A stretch of 64,000 nucleotides of DNA from an uncultured Verrucomicrobiales bacterium (GTDB lineage: Bacteria > Verrucomicrobiota > Verrucomicrobiia > Verrucomicrobiales > Akkermansiaceae). Shown here piece after piece: positions 45,407 to 53,638 of this stretch. Location of the stretch: assembly GCA_905478925.1 (NCBI GenBank), contig CAJQKQ010000027.1, positions 1 to 64,000 on the forward strand, read 5' to 3'. A model generated the notes under the pieces. It saw only the letters and a list, made by a program, of their open reading frames with translations. It searched no databases and had not been told where the DNA came from. Within the stretch, counting starts at the first letter, position 1. Each line of letters begins with the position of its first letter. A program made the translations under genes and the position numbers.

Positions 45407-46627
45407 TCAGAACTCGGCGCGCAGGCCGACACTGATACGGTTGCGGTCGTAATTACGGCCGGAGAGGTCCGAATCTGAATCCGTGAAGTTGTAGCTAAGC
45501 GTTCCGTATAGATATTCGGTAAGTTTGAGGGAGGCGCCAATGTATGCGTTCACGAGTGTCTCGTCTGCGTCAGAAACCCCAGTGGCGGTATTAACAATCC
45601 GACCGCTCTCGTAGGAAGTGCTGATCAAATCGACTCCACCGAAGATCGAGAGGGACGGGGAAAGCTGATACTCTCCCGACACGCCAATCCGGAGTGTGAG
45701 TTTGTCGTCATATTCCGCAGCGACGGCTCCGTTGGTGACGATCGTGTCGTAATCCTCAGCCCCGTATCGGGCGAATGCCCTGACACTAAACTGGGTGTTC
45801 ACCTGTGAGCGAACAGCGAGCTCAAGATAAGGGTTGGTTGAGTCTCCACTACCAACTCCATCTACCTCGCGAAATTGGGCACCCGCTCTCACGATCAGGA
45901 TCGTGTTGGGGCTGAAGCGGTGCTCAATACCGACCAGGAGATATTGGTTCGTCGAATCCGAAGCGACCCCGTCGCCTTCCGTTTCGGAATAGCGGTAGGA
46001 AGAGGTCAGAACTGTCTGCGGGCTGAGCTGGTAGCGGAACTGGTTGTAAAGAGTCCAGGTGAAGCGATCCGAGCTCGGGAGGTTGTCATACTCCAGACCG
46101 GTAAGCTGGAAACCGGTGTAGGTCGCAAAGCGTTCTGTCCAGCGATAGCCGATTGAGTTATCCGTCTGCCAATAGAGATACTCACTATTGACGCGGTTCG
46201 AGGAATAGCCGTAGGAATAATCAGGTTCCAGCTCATAAGCGAGGAAGTTGCGGCTAGTGAAGCGAAGACGCTCATTGAAACGGTGGGTCAAGTTCACACC
46301 AAGGCGAGAATTGCTATAGGTGTCATCGGATCCCAAAGCCGTCGGCTCGTCGAGATAGTAGACAACGCCAAGTCGCGCATAGACATCCAAGGTTGTCTGC
46401 GGAGTGACACTGACGAAAGAAACGCCAACAAAAGGATTCAGCGAGAATGTTTCATCTCCATCGGTGAAGCCGCCAGGCGTGGTGTTATCATCCCAAACCG
46501 CATCGAGTCCGACGCTCCATGCAATTGGCACAGAGCTTTCCGTGTCATTGGGCATGTAGAGCCCGGCACCGTTCGCTGCAGTAGCTGCAGTTGCCGTAAT
46601 AAGGCTAAGAATTAGTTTTGTTTTCAT
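45407..46627 (-). CDS. Outer-membrane beta-barrel protein of the exopolysaccharide island
   Basis: A 406-residue protein with signal peptide (MKTKLILSLITATAATAANG). The mature part is a succession of amphipathic strands with many aromatic girdle residues: NSRLGVNLTHRFNERLRFTS, YSYGYSSNRVNSEYLYWQTD, YQLSPQTVLTSSYRYSETEG and QYLLVGIEHRFSP. It ends with a barrel-type C-terminus, ISVGLRAEF, with terminal Phe for BAM recognition. It resembles the BBP2_2 / 'outer membrane beta-barrel' proteins that often pair with Wza-Wzc in this phylum. It could be the export pore for the polymer. The gene is followed by a terminator and precedes the kinase. Confidence 0.87.
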   Translation of the reverse strand: MKTKLILSLITATAATAANGAGLYMPNDTESSVPIAWSVGLDAVWDDNTTPGGFTDGDETFSLNPFVGVSFVSVTPQTTLDVYARLGVVYYLDEPTALGSDDTYSNSRLGVNLTHRFNERLRFTSRNFLAYELEPDYSYGYSSNRVNSEYLYWQTDNSIGYRWTERFATYTGFQLTGLEYDNLPSSDRFTWTLYNQFRYQLSPQTVLTSSYRYSETEGDGVASDSTNQYLLVGIEHRFSPNTILIVRAGAQFREVDGVGSGDSTNPYLELAVRSQVNTQFSVRAFARYGAEDYDTIVTNGAVAAEYDDKLTLRIGVSGEYQLSPSLSIFGGVDLISTSYESGRIVNTATGVSDADETLVNAYIGASLKLTEYLYGTLSYNFTDSDSDLSGRNYDRNRISVGLRAEF

Positions 46628-46687
46628 GGTATGTGAGGGGTGTCAGTAAGAGGGTGTCAGCTGAATAACGTTTAGTGATCAGCTCGA

Positions 46688-47239
46688 CTATTCCGGTCCT
46701 GGACTGGTAACGACAGGAGGATCAATCGTTGGCGGAGCTTCAACCTGAGGGCCGGGAGGGATGATGGAGCTACCACCGTCAGTGCCGGGGAAATCAAGAG
46801 GATTCCAGTATTCGGCGGCGACCTCGTCGGCAGGAGCCTTTGAGCTCTTCGAGCTCTTCGAGCTGATTCCGGAGTCTCCGCTATTCGGATCCAACTTCGC
46901 GAGAACCGCCTGAACATCTCCGATCGCATCTGGAGCAGTGGCAATCGCACATTGGGAAATCAGTCGCATCTGGTCGGGGGCAGCTGAAATTGCGGCTTCA
47001 ACGATAGCCGCAACCATTTTGCTTTCCGCCTCAGAAGCCTTGATGGCCGCTTTGACGATTTCGCACGAGCAACTCGGTGCTGCGGCGACCTCTTTGGAGA
47101 CGATTTCAAGAACCTTTGAGTTATCGGCGGAAATCTCGAGTGTGACGGACTGGGAAAGCGAGATGCAATCGACTTCGGCATTCACCCCGAATACACCCAA
47201 AGCTGTGGTGATGAGGATCGAATTTATGTATTTTTTCAT
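46688..47239 (-). CDS. Secreted protein with Ser/Lys and Pro-rich tail, exopolysaccharide island
   Basis: A 183-residue exported protein. Start ATG at 47237-47239 gives signal peptide KKYINSILITTALGVFGVNA; the longer frame to 47395 runs through tRNA-Gly and is wrong. The mature part has a helical, Ala-rich domain (AAPSCSCEIVKAAIKASEAE, MVAAIVEAAISAAPDQMRLI) with three cysteines, then a linker SSKSSKSSKAP and a Pro-rich end (PPGPQVEAPPTIDPPVVTSP). The helical repeats look like those in proteins found next to exopolysaccharide genes of Verrucomicrobiota. No function is known. It is the first gene of the minus-strand island, just after tRNA-Gly. Confidence 0.72.
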   Translation of the reverse strand: MKKYINSILITTALGVFGVNAEVDCISLSQSVTLEISADNSKVLEIVSKEVAAAPSCSCEIVKAAIKASEAESKMVAAIVEAAISAAPDQMRLISQCAIATAPDAIGDVQAVLAKLDPNSGDSGISSKSSKSSKAPADEVAAEYWNPLDFPGTDGGSSIIPPGPQVEAPPTIDPPVVTSPGPE

Positions 47240-47278
47240 GGGATGTTTGGTTTGTTGGTCGGTTGGAGAAAAGTTAAA

Positions 47279-47352
47279 TGGAGCGGGCAGCGGGAATCGA
47301 ACCCGCATGTCTAACTTGGAAGGATAGCGCTTTACCACTAAGCTATGCCCGC
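47279..47352 (-). tRNA. tRNA-Gly (anticodon TCC)
   Basis: The minus strand folds into a cloverleaf: acceptor GCGGGCA with TGCCCGC, D-arm GCTTAGTGGTAAAGC, anticodon loop CTTCCAA (TCC), T-arm GCGGGTTCGATTCCCGC and an encoded CCA end (47279-47281), 74 nt in all. The discriminator base is T. The anticodon stem CTATC/GTTAG contains one T-T mismatch. It reads GGA and GGG codons. Confidence 0.96.
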
Positions 47353-47541
47353 GTTGTCGAAGACACTTATCCTCCACTGGACGCCGCCTGCGCAAGCTTT
47401 TTTTTGATATTTTGAAGAAATCCTAGCAGATTTCCATGTGACGAATTCGTCCCATTTTAAGACTTCTGGGAAATCAGTCACCGGCATTCGCGAAACGGCT
47501 TCGATCAGGCGGCCTCATCTGTCGGATCTTTTGACCCTTGT

Positions 47542-48294
47542 TCAAAGCCCACCGGGACGATCGATGCGGCTTGTTTTCAGCCCAAAATGAGCCCCCAAAT
47601 GAGCCGAAACAGCCCGAACCCCGAATGTCTCAGTCGCGTAATGGCCTGCATAAATCACATTCAATTCGCGTTCTTCCGCCTCTACGAAACTCCAATGGGG
47701 TCCCTCACCGGTCACAAACGCATCGAGTCCGAGTGCCGCGATCCGCCCGACCTCGGATCCGGCTCCCCCCGTCATCACGGCGACATTCCCGATGATTTCA
47801 GCCCCGCCCGGGCAAACAGTGACCCCACGGCCGACAGCATCGGCGACAGCTGCAGCCAGTTTGTCACGGCCTTTTCCCCAAATACCCGTAACGCCCATTG
47901 GAAAACCCTCCTTTGCCAAAATCGGCTCAATTCCCTCCAAGCCGATGGCTTTCGCCAACAGGACGTTGTTTCCGAAGACCGGATGCACGTCCAAGGGCAG
48001 GTGGGATGAATAGATCGCTAGATTCCCTTCCATCGCCGCCTTGATTTTTTTGTAAAAGGCTCCGGTCAACGGCTGAGCCCCTTGCCAGAACATGCCATGG
48101 TGAACCAAAAGCAACCCGCCGGAATCAGCCGCCTCCTCAACAACCGCGAGCGAGGCATCCACTGCAGAGAGTATCCGCGTGACCTCGCCGTTGTTCGCAA
48201 GTTGCAGGCCGTTCACCGCCCCGGGGTAGTCCTTGATCTCGGAAACCCTCAGCTGCTCATCGAGATACGCCACAATTTCTGCCAGATCCGCCAT
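47542..48294 (-). CDS. Nif3-like dinuclear metal-centre protein
   Basis: A 250-residue protein of the Nif3/YbgI family, which forms hexameric rings with a two-metal centre. Diagnostic phrases are SEIKDYPGAVNGLQL, LLLVHHGMFWQGAQPL (metal histidines), IYSSHLPLDVHPVFGNNVLL, DAFVTGEGPHWSFVEAEE and IYAGHYATETFGVRAV. Some members are annotated as GTP cyclohydrolase 1 type 2, but function is unsettled. Start at 48292-48294. The gene lies next to an RluA-type synthase on the same strand, with nine bases between, so they may be co-transcribed. No insertion domain (PII-like) is present. Confidence 0.93.
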   Translation of the reverse strand: MADLAEIVAYLDEQLRVSEIKDYPGAVNGLQLANNGEVTRILSAVDASLAVVEEAADSGGLLLVHHGMFWQGAQPLTGAFYKKIKAAMEGNLAIYSSHLPLDVHPVFGNNVLLAKAIGLEGIEPILAKEGFPMGVTGIWGKGRDKLAAAVADAVGRGVTVCPGGAEIIGNVAVMTGGAGSEVGRIAALGLDAFVTGEGPHWSFVEAEERELNVIYAGHYATETFGVRAVSAHLGAHFGLKTSRIDRPGGL

Positions 48295-48303
48295 GGGCGA
48301 TGA

Positions 48304-49101
48304 CTAACCCTTCCGGCTCCAATTGACAACGCCTTCGGCGAAACCCACCGGTTTTCCGGCGATGAAATCGACTAGATCTGAGCCCAGCCCGACCTCCCAT
48401 TGGATTTCTGCACCCTGCCAGACGAGCCCGAGCCGGGTGGCGTGCAACGCATGCCGGGGCAATACAAGCCGCCGCGCCAAATCATCCGTCCATCCTTCCT
48501 CCATCCATTCGAGATACTCCGCCCCGTCACCCGAATAGAGCTTGTCCCCCGCAATGGGATATCCGCTTGCCGCGAGGTGTACACGGATCTGGTGCATTCG
48601 GCCGGTTTTGGGGAAACACCGAACCAACGAGAATTTTTCACCATCCCTCAGGAAACGCTCTTCCACTACGAACCTAGTAGAACACTCCTTGCCACTTTCG
48701 TGGACGACCTGGCGCACCCAAATATTCGTCGTCCCGATGTCACCGCCCCGGCAAATCCTGGCATCGCATGTCCAGCCCTTGCTCTCCGGCCAGCCTTTGG
48801 TGATCGCCAAATACTCCTTGCGGGCCTCACGCCGCTCGAAAATCATCCCCAGCTCCCTCGCCGCTGCGGTATGTTTCGCAACCAGCACCAGCCCGCTCGT
48901 TTCCCGGTCGAGTCGGGTGATGATGCCTAGGCAGGCGCCGTTCTCGATCTCGTAGGAATACAGCTTCTCCAATCCCCCGAGCAGTGTCGGCTCCGGCTTG
49001 TTGTTCGCCGGATGGACGATGAGCGGTGCGGGCTTGTCCACGACAACCCAATGCTCCGTCTCGTCGATTACACGAAAATTGGCAACGACCTGCAAACTCA
49101 T
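48304..49101 (-). CDS. RluA-family pseudouridine synthase
   Basis: A 265-residue enzyme of the RluA/RluC/TruC type. It has VVDKPAPLIVHPA, the catalytic aspartate in GIITRLDRETSGLVLVAK, RKEYLAITKG, SLVRCFPKTGRMHQIRVHLA and YPIAGDKLYSG. No S4 domain is present, as in TruC and RluA. The site on tRNA or rRNA cannot be told. LPRHALHATRLGL near the end is also typical. It starts at ATG 49099-49101, where homology begins. It precedes the Nif3-like gene on the same strand. Confidence 0.92.
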   Translation of the reverse strand: MSLQVVANFRVIDETEHWVVVDKPAPLIVHPANNKPEPTLLGGLEKLYSYEIENGACLGIITRLDRETSGLVLVAKHTAAARELGMIFERREARKEYLAITKGWPESKGWTCDARICRGGDIGTTNIWVRQVVHESGKECSTRFVVEERFLRDGEKFSLVRCFPKTGRMHQIRVHLAASGYPIAGDKLYSGDGAEYLEWMEEGWTDDLARRLVLPRHALHATRLGLVWQGAEIQWEVGLGSDLVDFIAGKPVGFAEGVVNWSRKG

Positions 49102-49198
49102 CTTCCCGGAATGCTAGCGTCCGATTCAAAAAAAAGCACGCCGCAAACCCGTTCGGAAACGAGCTTACGGCGTTGATCAAAAATACTGACCCAGCGGA

Positions 49199-49303
49199 CT
49201 AGGACTTGTAGCGGAGACGCTTTTTATGGCGATTCTGCTTCATGCGCTTCTTGCGCTTGTGCTTGTTGATCTTTGTTTTACGGCGTTTCTTAATAGAGCC
49301 CAT
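49199..49303 (-). CDS. AURKAIP1/COX24-domain-like basic small protein
   Basis: A 34-residue, extremely basic protein: MGSIKKRRKTKINKHKRKKR, then MKQNRHKKRLRYKS. This is the typical bacterial AURKAIP1/COX24-domain protein, with KxxKRRKTKxNKHKRRKRMKxxRHKxR. The eukaryotic relatives are mitoribosomal small-subunit proteins (mS38), so a ribosome-associated role is likely here too, though unproved. About 54% of its residues are Lys or Arg. It lies between the RluA-type gene and hisG on the minus strand. It is too short for standard gene callers but unmistakable. Confidence 0.85.
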   Translation of the reverse strand: MGSIKKRRKTKINKHKRKKRMKQNRHKKRLRYKS

Positions 49304-49337
49304 AGTGTTATGCGGGGTTGGGGTTCAAGGAAATCTG

Positions 49338-50213
49338 TTACGGGACGAGCTTGTTGAGAGGATACTCAATGATCCCCTCCGCCCCAATGTTCTTGAGGTC
49401 GGGGATCATGTCCCTGACGAGGACCTCGTCAATCACGGTTTCGACCGCCACCCATCCTTCTTCGGAAAGCTTGGATACGGTGGGACGACGGAGCGAGGGA
49501 AGTTTACCAAGAAGCTCGTCGAGCTTATCGGAGGGAAGGTTCATTTTTAAGCCGACCTTGTCGCGGGCGCAGAGGGCCGCCTTGAGGAGCATGGAAATCC
49601 TCTCCATCTTCTCACGCTTCCATTTGTCGGCGGCGGCTTCGGGGCTCGAATAGAAATGGGGAAAGGAAGTGAGCAGGGTGTCGACGATACGCAGGCGGTT
49701 CGCCCTAAGCGATGACCCGGTCTCGGTGACATCGACGATCGCATCCACGAGATCGGGCACCTTCACCTCGGTTGCGCCCCATGAGAACTCGACCTCCGCC
49801 TTGATCCCGAGCTTATCGAGATAGCGCTGGGTGATGCCAACGCCTTCCGTTGCGATCCTTTTGCCCTCGAGATCCTGCGGCGTTTTGATCGGGGAATTCT
49901 CCGGAACGACCAGCACCCAGCGGGTTGGGTTCACGGAAGCCCGGGAATATTGGAGTTCAGCGAAATCGACGAGATCTGGGCCACCCTCGGTAGCCCAATC
50001 CAGACCCGTGATGCCGCAGTCGATGAAACCTTGCGCCAGGTAGCGCCCGATCTCTTGGGCGCGAATCAGGTAAATATCCAGCTCAGCATCGTTTGATGTG
50101 GGACGCAATCCCCTCGACGAGACATAGATCTCATACCCGGCTTTTCTGAAAAGCTCGATAGTCGGCCCTTCCAGGCTGCCTTTCGGGATAGCGATCTTTA
50201 GTGAATTTGACAT
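49338..50213 (-). CDS. hisG: ATP phosphoribosyltransferase HisG, long form
   Basis: A 291-residue enzyme that starts histidine synthesis by joining ATP and PRPP. It has LKIAIPKGSLEGPTIELFRK, ELDIYLIRAQEIGRYLAQGF (PRPP region), DCGITGLDWATEG, VDAIVDVTETGSSLRANRLR and the C-terminal regulatory domain (about 215-291, with ALCARDKVGLKMNLPSDKLD, RRPTVSKLSEEGWVAVETVI) that binds histidine for feedback. The long form does not need HisZ. Start at 50211-50213 is where homology begins; the frame to 50297 is open but unlike the family. No other his genes are near. Confidence 0.95.
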   Translation of the reverse strand: MSNSLKIAIPKGSLEGPTIELFRKAGYEIYVSSRGLRPTSNDAELDIYLIRAQEIGRYLAQGFIDCGITGLDWATEGGPDLVDFAELQYSRASVNPTRWVLVVPENSPIKTPQDLEGKRIATEGVGITQRYLDKLGIKAEVEFSWGATEVKVPDLVDAIVDVTETGSSLRANRLRIVDTLLTSFPHFYSSPEAAADKWKREKMERISMLLKAALCARDKVGLKMNLPSDKLDELLGKLPSLRRPTVSKLSEEGWVAVETVIDEVLVRDMIPDLKNIGAEGIIEYPLNKLVP

Positions 50214-50301
50214 ACGTCGAAGATCCCGCGCTAGCACGGGGGGGCGCGTTTTTAGTCGCGAAACTCGGGGAATCAAGCCAAGTTTTACAAAAATCACCTT
50301 T

Positions 50302-51858
50302 TTACGGGTTCTGCCCGCCCAAATTCACCTTCAGCTCGAACAAATCCCGCCTCCGATCCATCAGCGGCGTTACAGATCCGGCCTCGCGGGAGCGGTAGAG
50401 ATCGTTGATATCGAGATCCGTCACCAGCATCGTTTCGACGTTCGGATCGGCCTCAGCCTGGATACCGTCACGGGCGAACTCGAAATCCGACGGGGTATAA
50501 ACCGCAGCCCGCCCGTAGTGGATGTCCATCGCCGGGACATCGGGAAGATTGCCCACCACGCCGGTCGTCACCACGTAAATTTGGTTCTCGATTGCCCGCG
50601 CCGCCGCGCATTTGGTAACCCGCAGGTATCCCTGACGGTTGTCCGTGCAATACGGGACGAAAAGGATCTCCACCCCCTGCTCCGCCAGATACCTCGCTGC
50701 CTCGGGGAACTCCACATCGTAGCAGATCAGGATCCCTATCTTCGCCTTCGGTGTCTGGATCACCAGCAGATCGTTGCCTCCGGTGATTCCCCACCAAATG
50801 GTCTCGCTCGGCGTGATGTGCAGCTTCGGCTGAGAAACGAACGATCCGTCGGGACGGAAAACCATCGCCTCGTTTTGCAGCCGCCCGTCGTCCTGAAGCA
50901 CCGGATGCGATCCTGCAATCAAGTGCAGTCCCTGCTCCCTCGCTAGGGTGGACATCAGCTCGCGAAACTCCTCGGTCATGGTCGCCAGCTTGCGGATCCC
51001 GTCGCGCGAGGAATACGGCTCCATCGCCGAAAGCAGCTGCACCGAGAAAAACTCTGGAAACAGCACATAATCCACCCCGTAGTCCTCCCCCGCCGTCTCC
51101 ACGAAATACCTCACCTGCGCTGCGAACTCATCGAAATCCGCGATCTTACGCATCTTGTATTGCACGCAGGCCACCCGCACCTTCCTGTCCTCGCCCTCAC
51201 TGCGCTGATAGTCGGGATTCAGCCACTCGATGAGCGACGCGTAGTTCCTGCTCTTCGGATCACGGATGTAGTTCGGCATCACATCTCGCACCACGAAGCC
51301 CTCTTTCAGCTGAAAGCCCAGCACCGGGTCCTTCACCAGCCCGTCCTGCACCGCATAGACGTATTCCTCAGGCGTGTAGCGGTCGCTGTAGGAATCGTAA
51401 TTCCACAGCCTCCCGCCCGCGAGGATACGCCGCAGGTTCAACCGCTTGCAAAGTTCCCGGCGCAGCGCATAAAGCACCGCTCCGATGCCCTGCCCGCGCT
51501 CCTCCGGAGCCACATAGACCTCCGTCCCGTAGAGCGTGTCGCCCTGCGGATCGTGGTTGAAGAAATAACCGTCATCCGTGATCCCGTAGTAGGTGTGCCG
51601 CCGCAGCGGATCCCGCCCCAACGTCACGATCAGGCTGGAGGAAACCCCGACGACCCTCCCCTCCCTATCGATTATCACCTGCCCATCCGGAAAAACCTGC
51701 ACCTGGGACTCCAACTGATCCTCCCGCCAAGCCCCGTCCTCTTTAACCAACGCCGGGAAGCACCTCGCATGCAGTTCGATTATCTCCGCGAAATCCTCTT
51801 CACGCGGCATCCTCGCCAAATAGTTCACCCCGTTGATCTCATATTCGCGCAGATCCAT
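50302..51858 (-). CDS. GNAT-nitrilase fusion protein
   Basis: A 518-residue two-domain protein. Residues about 1-215 are a GNAT acetyltransferase (FAEIIELHARCFPALVKEDG, GTEVYVAPEERGQGIGAVLY, the latter the acetyl-CoA loop). Residues about 230-510 are a nitrilase-fold amidohydrolase with the catalytic triad Glu (DYVLFPEFFSVQ), Lys (QPKLHITPSE) and Cys (IGILICYDVEFPEAARYLAE). The fusion is well known as a conserved bacterial protein, but its substrate is not. C-N hydrolases of this branch act on amides or polyamine-like compounds. Start at 51856-51858. It is not in the pyrimidine cluster, and I see no link. Confidence 0.92.
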   Translation of the reverse strand: MDLREYEINGVNYLARMPREEDFAEIIELHARCFPALVKEDGAWREDQLESQVQVFPDGQVIIDREGRVVGVSSSLIVTLGRDPLRRHTYYGITDDGYFFNHDPQGDTLYGTEVYVAPEERGQGIGAVLYALRRELCKRLNLRRILAGGRLWNYDSYSDRYTPEEYVYAVQDGLVKDPVLGFQLKEGFVVRDVMPNYIRDPKSRNYASLIEWLNPDYQRSEGEDRKVRVACVQYKMRKIADFDEFAAQVRYFVETAGEDYGVDYVLFPEFFSVQLLSAMEPYSSRDGIRKLATMTEEFRELMSTLAREQGLHLIAGSHPVLQDDGRLQNEAMVFRPDGSFVSQPKLHITPSETIWWGITGGNDLLVIQTPKAKIGILICYDVEFPEAARYLAEQGVEILFVPYCTDNRQGYLRVTKCAAARAIENQIYVVTTGVVGNLPDVPAMDIHYGRAAVYTPSDFEFARDGIQAEADPNVETMLVTDLDINDLYRSREAGSVTPLMDRRRDLFELKVNLGGQNP

Positions 51859-51991
51859 GGTCGGACTCTCCACTCGTCGAGCCGCCCGGTAAAGCATTCA
51901 TCACGCCCCGTCAGCACCTCCGAGGAGCTGGATTCCGGGAAAATCGTCGCGCGGGCGGGACATCCTACTATTTCAAGAACGGATCCCTGAT

Positions 51992-52057
51992 CGAATGAAA
52001 CACGCTGCGAGATTGCCCCCGCAACGGCAAGTAAGGTGCCGCCGCCGGCATCTGGCC
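51992..52057 (+). promoter_or_regulatory. Cobalamin-riboswitch-like core (weak candidate)
   Basis: AATGAAAC, then GAGATTGCCCCCGCAACGGC (52009-52028) and GCCGGCATCTGGCC (52044-52057) resemble the conserved core of cobalamin riboswitches (GGTGAAAxTCC, GCxGCCCCCGCAACGGT, AGCCAGGAGACCTGCC). The 5' and 3' boxes are poor matches, and the downstream frame is unknown. It may be coincidence or a decayed element. Confidence 0.28.
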
Positions 52058-52402
52058 TTTCTCATGCGACAATACACTGCTCCAGTTCAACGGAGCCGGC
52101 TTCATGCTGAGGTGCTCACCGGGCGTCAAGAAAAGGGGTTAGCTCCCGGCCAGCAGGGCTCGTTCTGCTTCGGTATCGCAAAGAAAGTCCGCCTCGAGGA
52201 AAACCCGTTCTACGGCGAGATCCAACCGCTCACCGACAAGGGTCAGTCAAAAGTCAGGGATAACCTTTTCCAGCGAGAAAGCCCTGACAAGGTCACGCTG
52301 CGCGAAACAGCCAAGGATCTTGAGACATTTCGAGCTTTCCACGAAAAGAAGGGCAATCCCCATGAAAAGCATGGGCTCACAATCAACTGGATCGAAAACT
52401 GA
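51995..52402 (+). CDS. Unknown ORF, only the 3' part looks coding
   Basis: A 135-codon frame. The first half is Arg- and His-rich with no fold signal. The second half reads like protein: SFCFGIAKKVRLEENPFYGE, SKVRDNLFQRESPDKVTLRE and KGNPHEKHGLTINWIEN. This may be the C-terminal stub of a lost gene or a true small gene with a later start. I do not recognise it. It occupies the 634-bp space between the nitrilase gene and nuoB. Confidence 0.35.
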   Translation: MKHAARLPPQRQVRCRRRHLAFLMRQYTAPVQRSRLHAEVLTGRQEKGLAPGQQGSFCFGIAKKVRLEENPFYGEIQPLTDKGQSKVRDNLFQRESPDKVTLRETAKDLETFRAFHEKKGNPHEKHGLTINWIEN

Positions 52403-52492
52403 TCGCCCGTCGCCCTCCCTTGTGAAAAATTTCACAATCCACTTGAGACATCCCTTCCCTCGCCCCATCTTCCCAGCGAAACCGGTCTCCCC

Positions 52493-53029
52493 ATGGAAAC
52501 GCTCGAAACCATATCCACCCACGCCGCCTACGACTCCAAGATCGAGGGCAACATCATCTTCACCCGTGTCGATGCAGCCATCAACTGGATGCGTAAAAAC
52601 TCCCTCTGGCCCATGCCGATGGGCTTGGCCTGCTGCGCGATCGAGCTGATGGCGACCGCCTCCTCCCGCTTCGACATCTCCCGCTTCGGCATGGAGGTGA
52701 TGCGTTTCTCGCCCCGCCAGTCCGACGTGATGATCGTCGCTGGCACGGTCACCTACAAAATGGCTCTCGCCGTAAAGCGCGTCTGGGATCAGATGCCGGA
52801 GCCAAAATGGTGTATCGCCATGGGTGCCTGCGCCTCCTCCGGCGGTATGTACCGCTCCTACGCAGTCCTTCAGGGCATCGACAAGCTCATCCCGGTGGAC
52901 GTTTACATCTCCGGCTGCCCTCCGCGTCCAGAAGCCCTCATCGAGGGCCTCATGAAACTGCAGGAGAAAATCGATGCCGAACACTCCACCGAAGACCAGA
53001 AACGGACTTTCTTCGAGGAGAACGCCTAA
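52493..53029 (+). CDS. nuoB: NADH-quinone oxidoreductase subunit B
   Basis: A 178-residue subunit of respiratory complex I that carries cluster N2, the last electron carrier before quinone. The ligands are Cys47 and Cys48 in [12 protein letters not shown], Cys113 in [14 protein letters not shown] and Cys142 in [16 protein letters not shown]. Between them are the typical [20 protein letters not shown] and [15 protein letters not shown]. Start ATG 52493. nuoC follows 14 bp later, but nuoA is not upstream and nuoD is not downstream, so this is a split nuo locus. Confidence 0.97.
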   Translation: METLETISTHAAYDSKIEGNIIFTRVDAAINWMRKNSLWPMPMGLACCAIELMATASSRFDISRFGMEVMRFSPRQSDVMIVAGTVTYKMALAVKRVWDQMPEPKWCIAMGACASSGGMYRSYAVLQGIDKLIPVDVYISGCPPRPEALIEGLMKLQEKIDAEHSTEDQKRTFFEENA

Positions 53030-53043
53030 TCCCTCCTTCCGCC

Positions 53044-53625
53044 ATGCCTGAATCAGCCGTCGCCGCAACCGACATCCCCGCCCTCCGTGAAGCTCTCAGG
53101 GAAGGAATTCTCTCTGAAGTCGAATTCCGGGGTGAAAACACCCTAAACCTCAGCCTGGAGGCCCTCCCGAAAGCCCTCGAGTTCTGCAAGCACAAGCTCG
53201 GTTATGAACTCCTGCTCGACATCTCATCACTGGACCATTTCGGCGACGACCCCCGCTTTGAGATGGTCTATGAACTGGCATCGCTCGACGACACCCGCCA
53301 CCTCCGCCTCAAGGCAAAAGTCTCCGAAGACGAATCCGTCCCCACCGCCACCCATCTCTGGAAAGCCGCGGACTGGCACGAACGCGAGGTCTGGGACATG
53401 ATGGGAATCCCTTTTTCCGGGCACCCGAACCTCAAACGCATCCTGATGTGGGAGGGCTATCCGTTCTTCCCACTGCGCAAGGATTTCCCTCTCGCCGGAC
53501 GCCCCACCGACATGCCGGACGTCGCATTCACCGGCGTCGCCCCGCTTGAAGGCGGCCCTTTCGTTACCGCCCCCGGTGCGGAGACCGTCGCCAAACGCGA
53601 GCCCCGCGCAAGGCACCAAGAATAA
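53044..53625 (+). CDS. nuoC: NADH-quinone oxidoreductase subunit C
   Basis: A 193-residue complex I subunit of the peripheral arm that contacts NuoB and NuoD. Family motifs are LLDISSLDHFGDDPRFEMVY, HLWKAADWHEREVWDMMGIP, FSGHPNLKRILMWEGYPFFP and LRKDFPLAG. Start ATG 53044 (the frame is open back to 52807, overlapping nuoB, and gives no extra homology). It is not fused to NuoD. A normal nuo operon would continue with nuoD; here a rhomboid gene follows, so the rest of complex I must be elsewhere or absent. Confidence 0.95.
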   Translation: MPESAVAATDIPALREALREGILSEVEFRGENTLNLSLEALPKALEFCKHKLGYELLLDISSLDHFGDDPRFEMVYELASLDDTRHLRLKAKVSEDESVPTATHLWKAADWHEREVWDMMGIPFSGHPNLKRILMWEGYPFFPLRKDFPLAGRPTDMPDVAFTGVAPLEGGPFVTAPGAETVAKREPRARHQE

Positions 53626-53638
53626 AAATTGAAGTTCT

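Noticed and set aside
47279..47352. tRNA-Gly as an integration site for an island
   Set aside because: No integrase and no repeated tRNA 3' end were found on either side.
46688..47395. Longer start for the secreted protein of the EPS island
   Set aside because: It would read through tRNA-Gly. The ATG at 47237-47239 gives a signal peptide.
52247..53068. 273-codon frame antisense to nuoB
   Set aside because: His- and Gly-rich shadow of nuoB; nuoB has all its cluster ligands.
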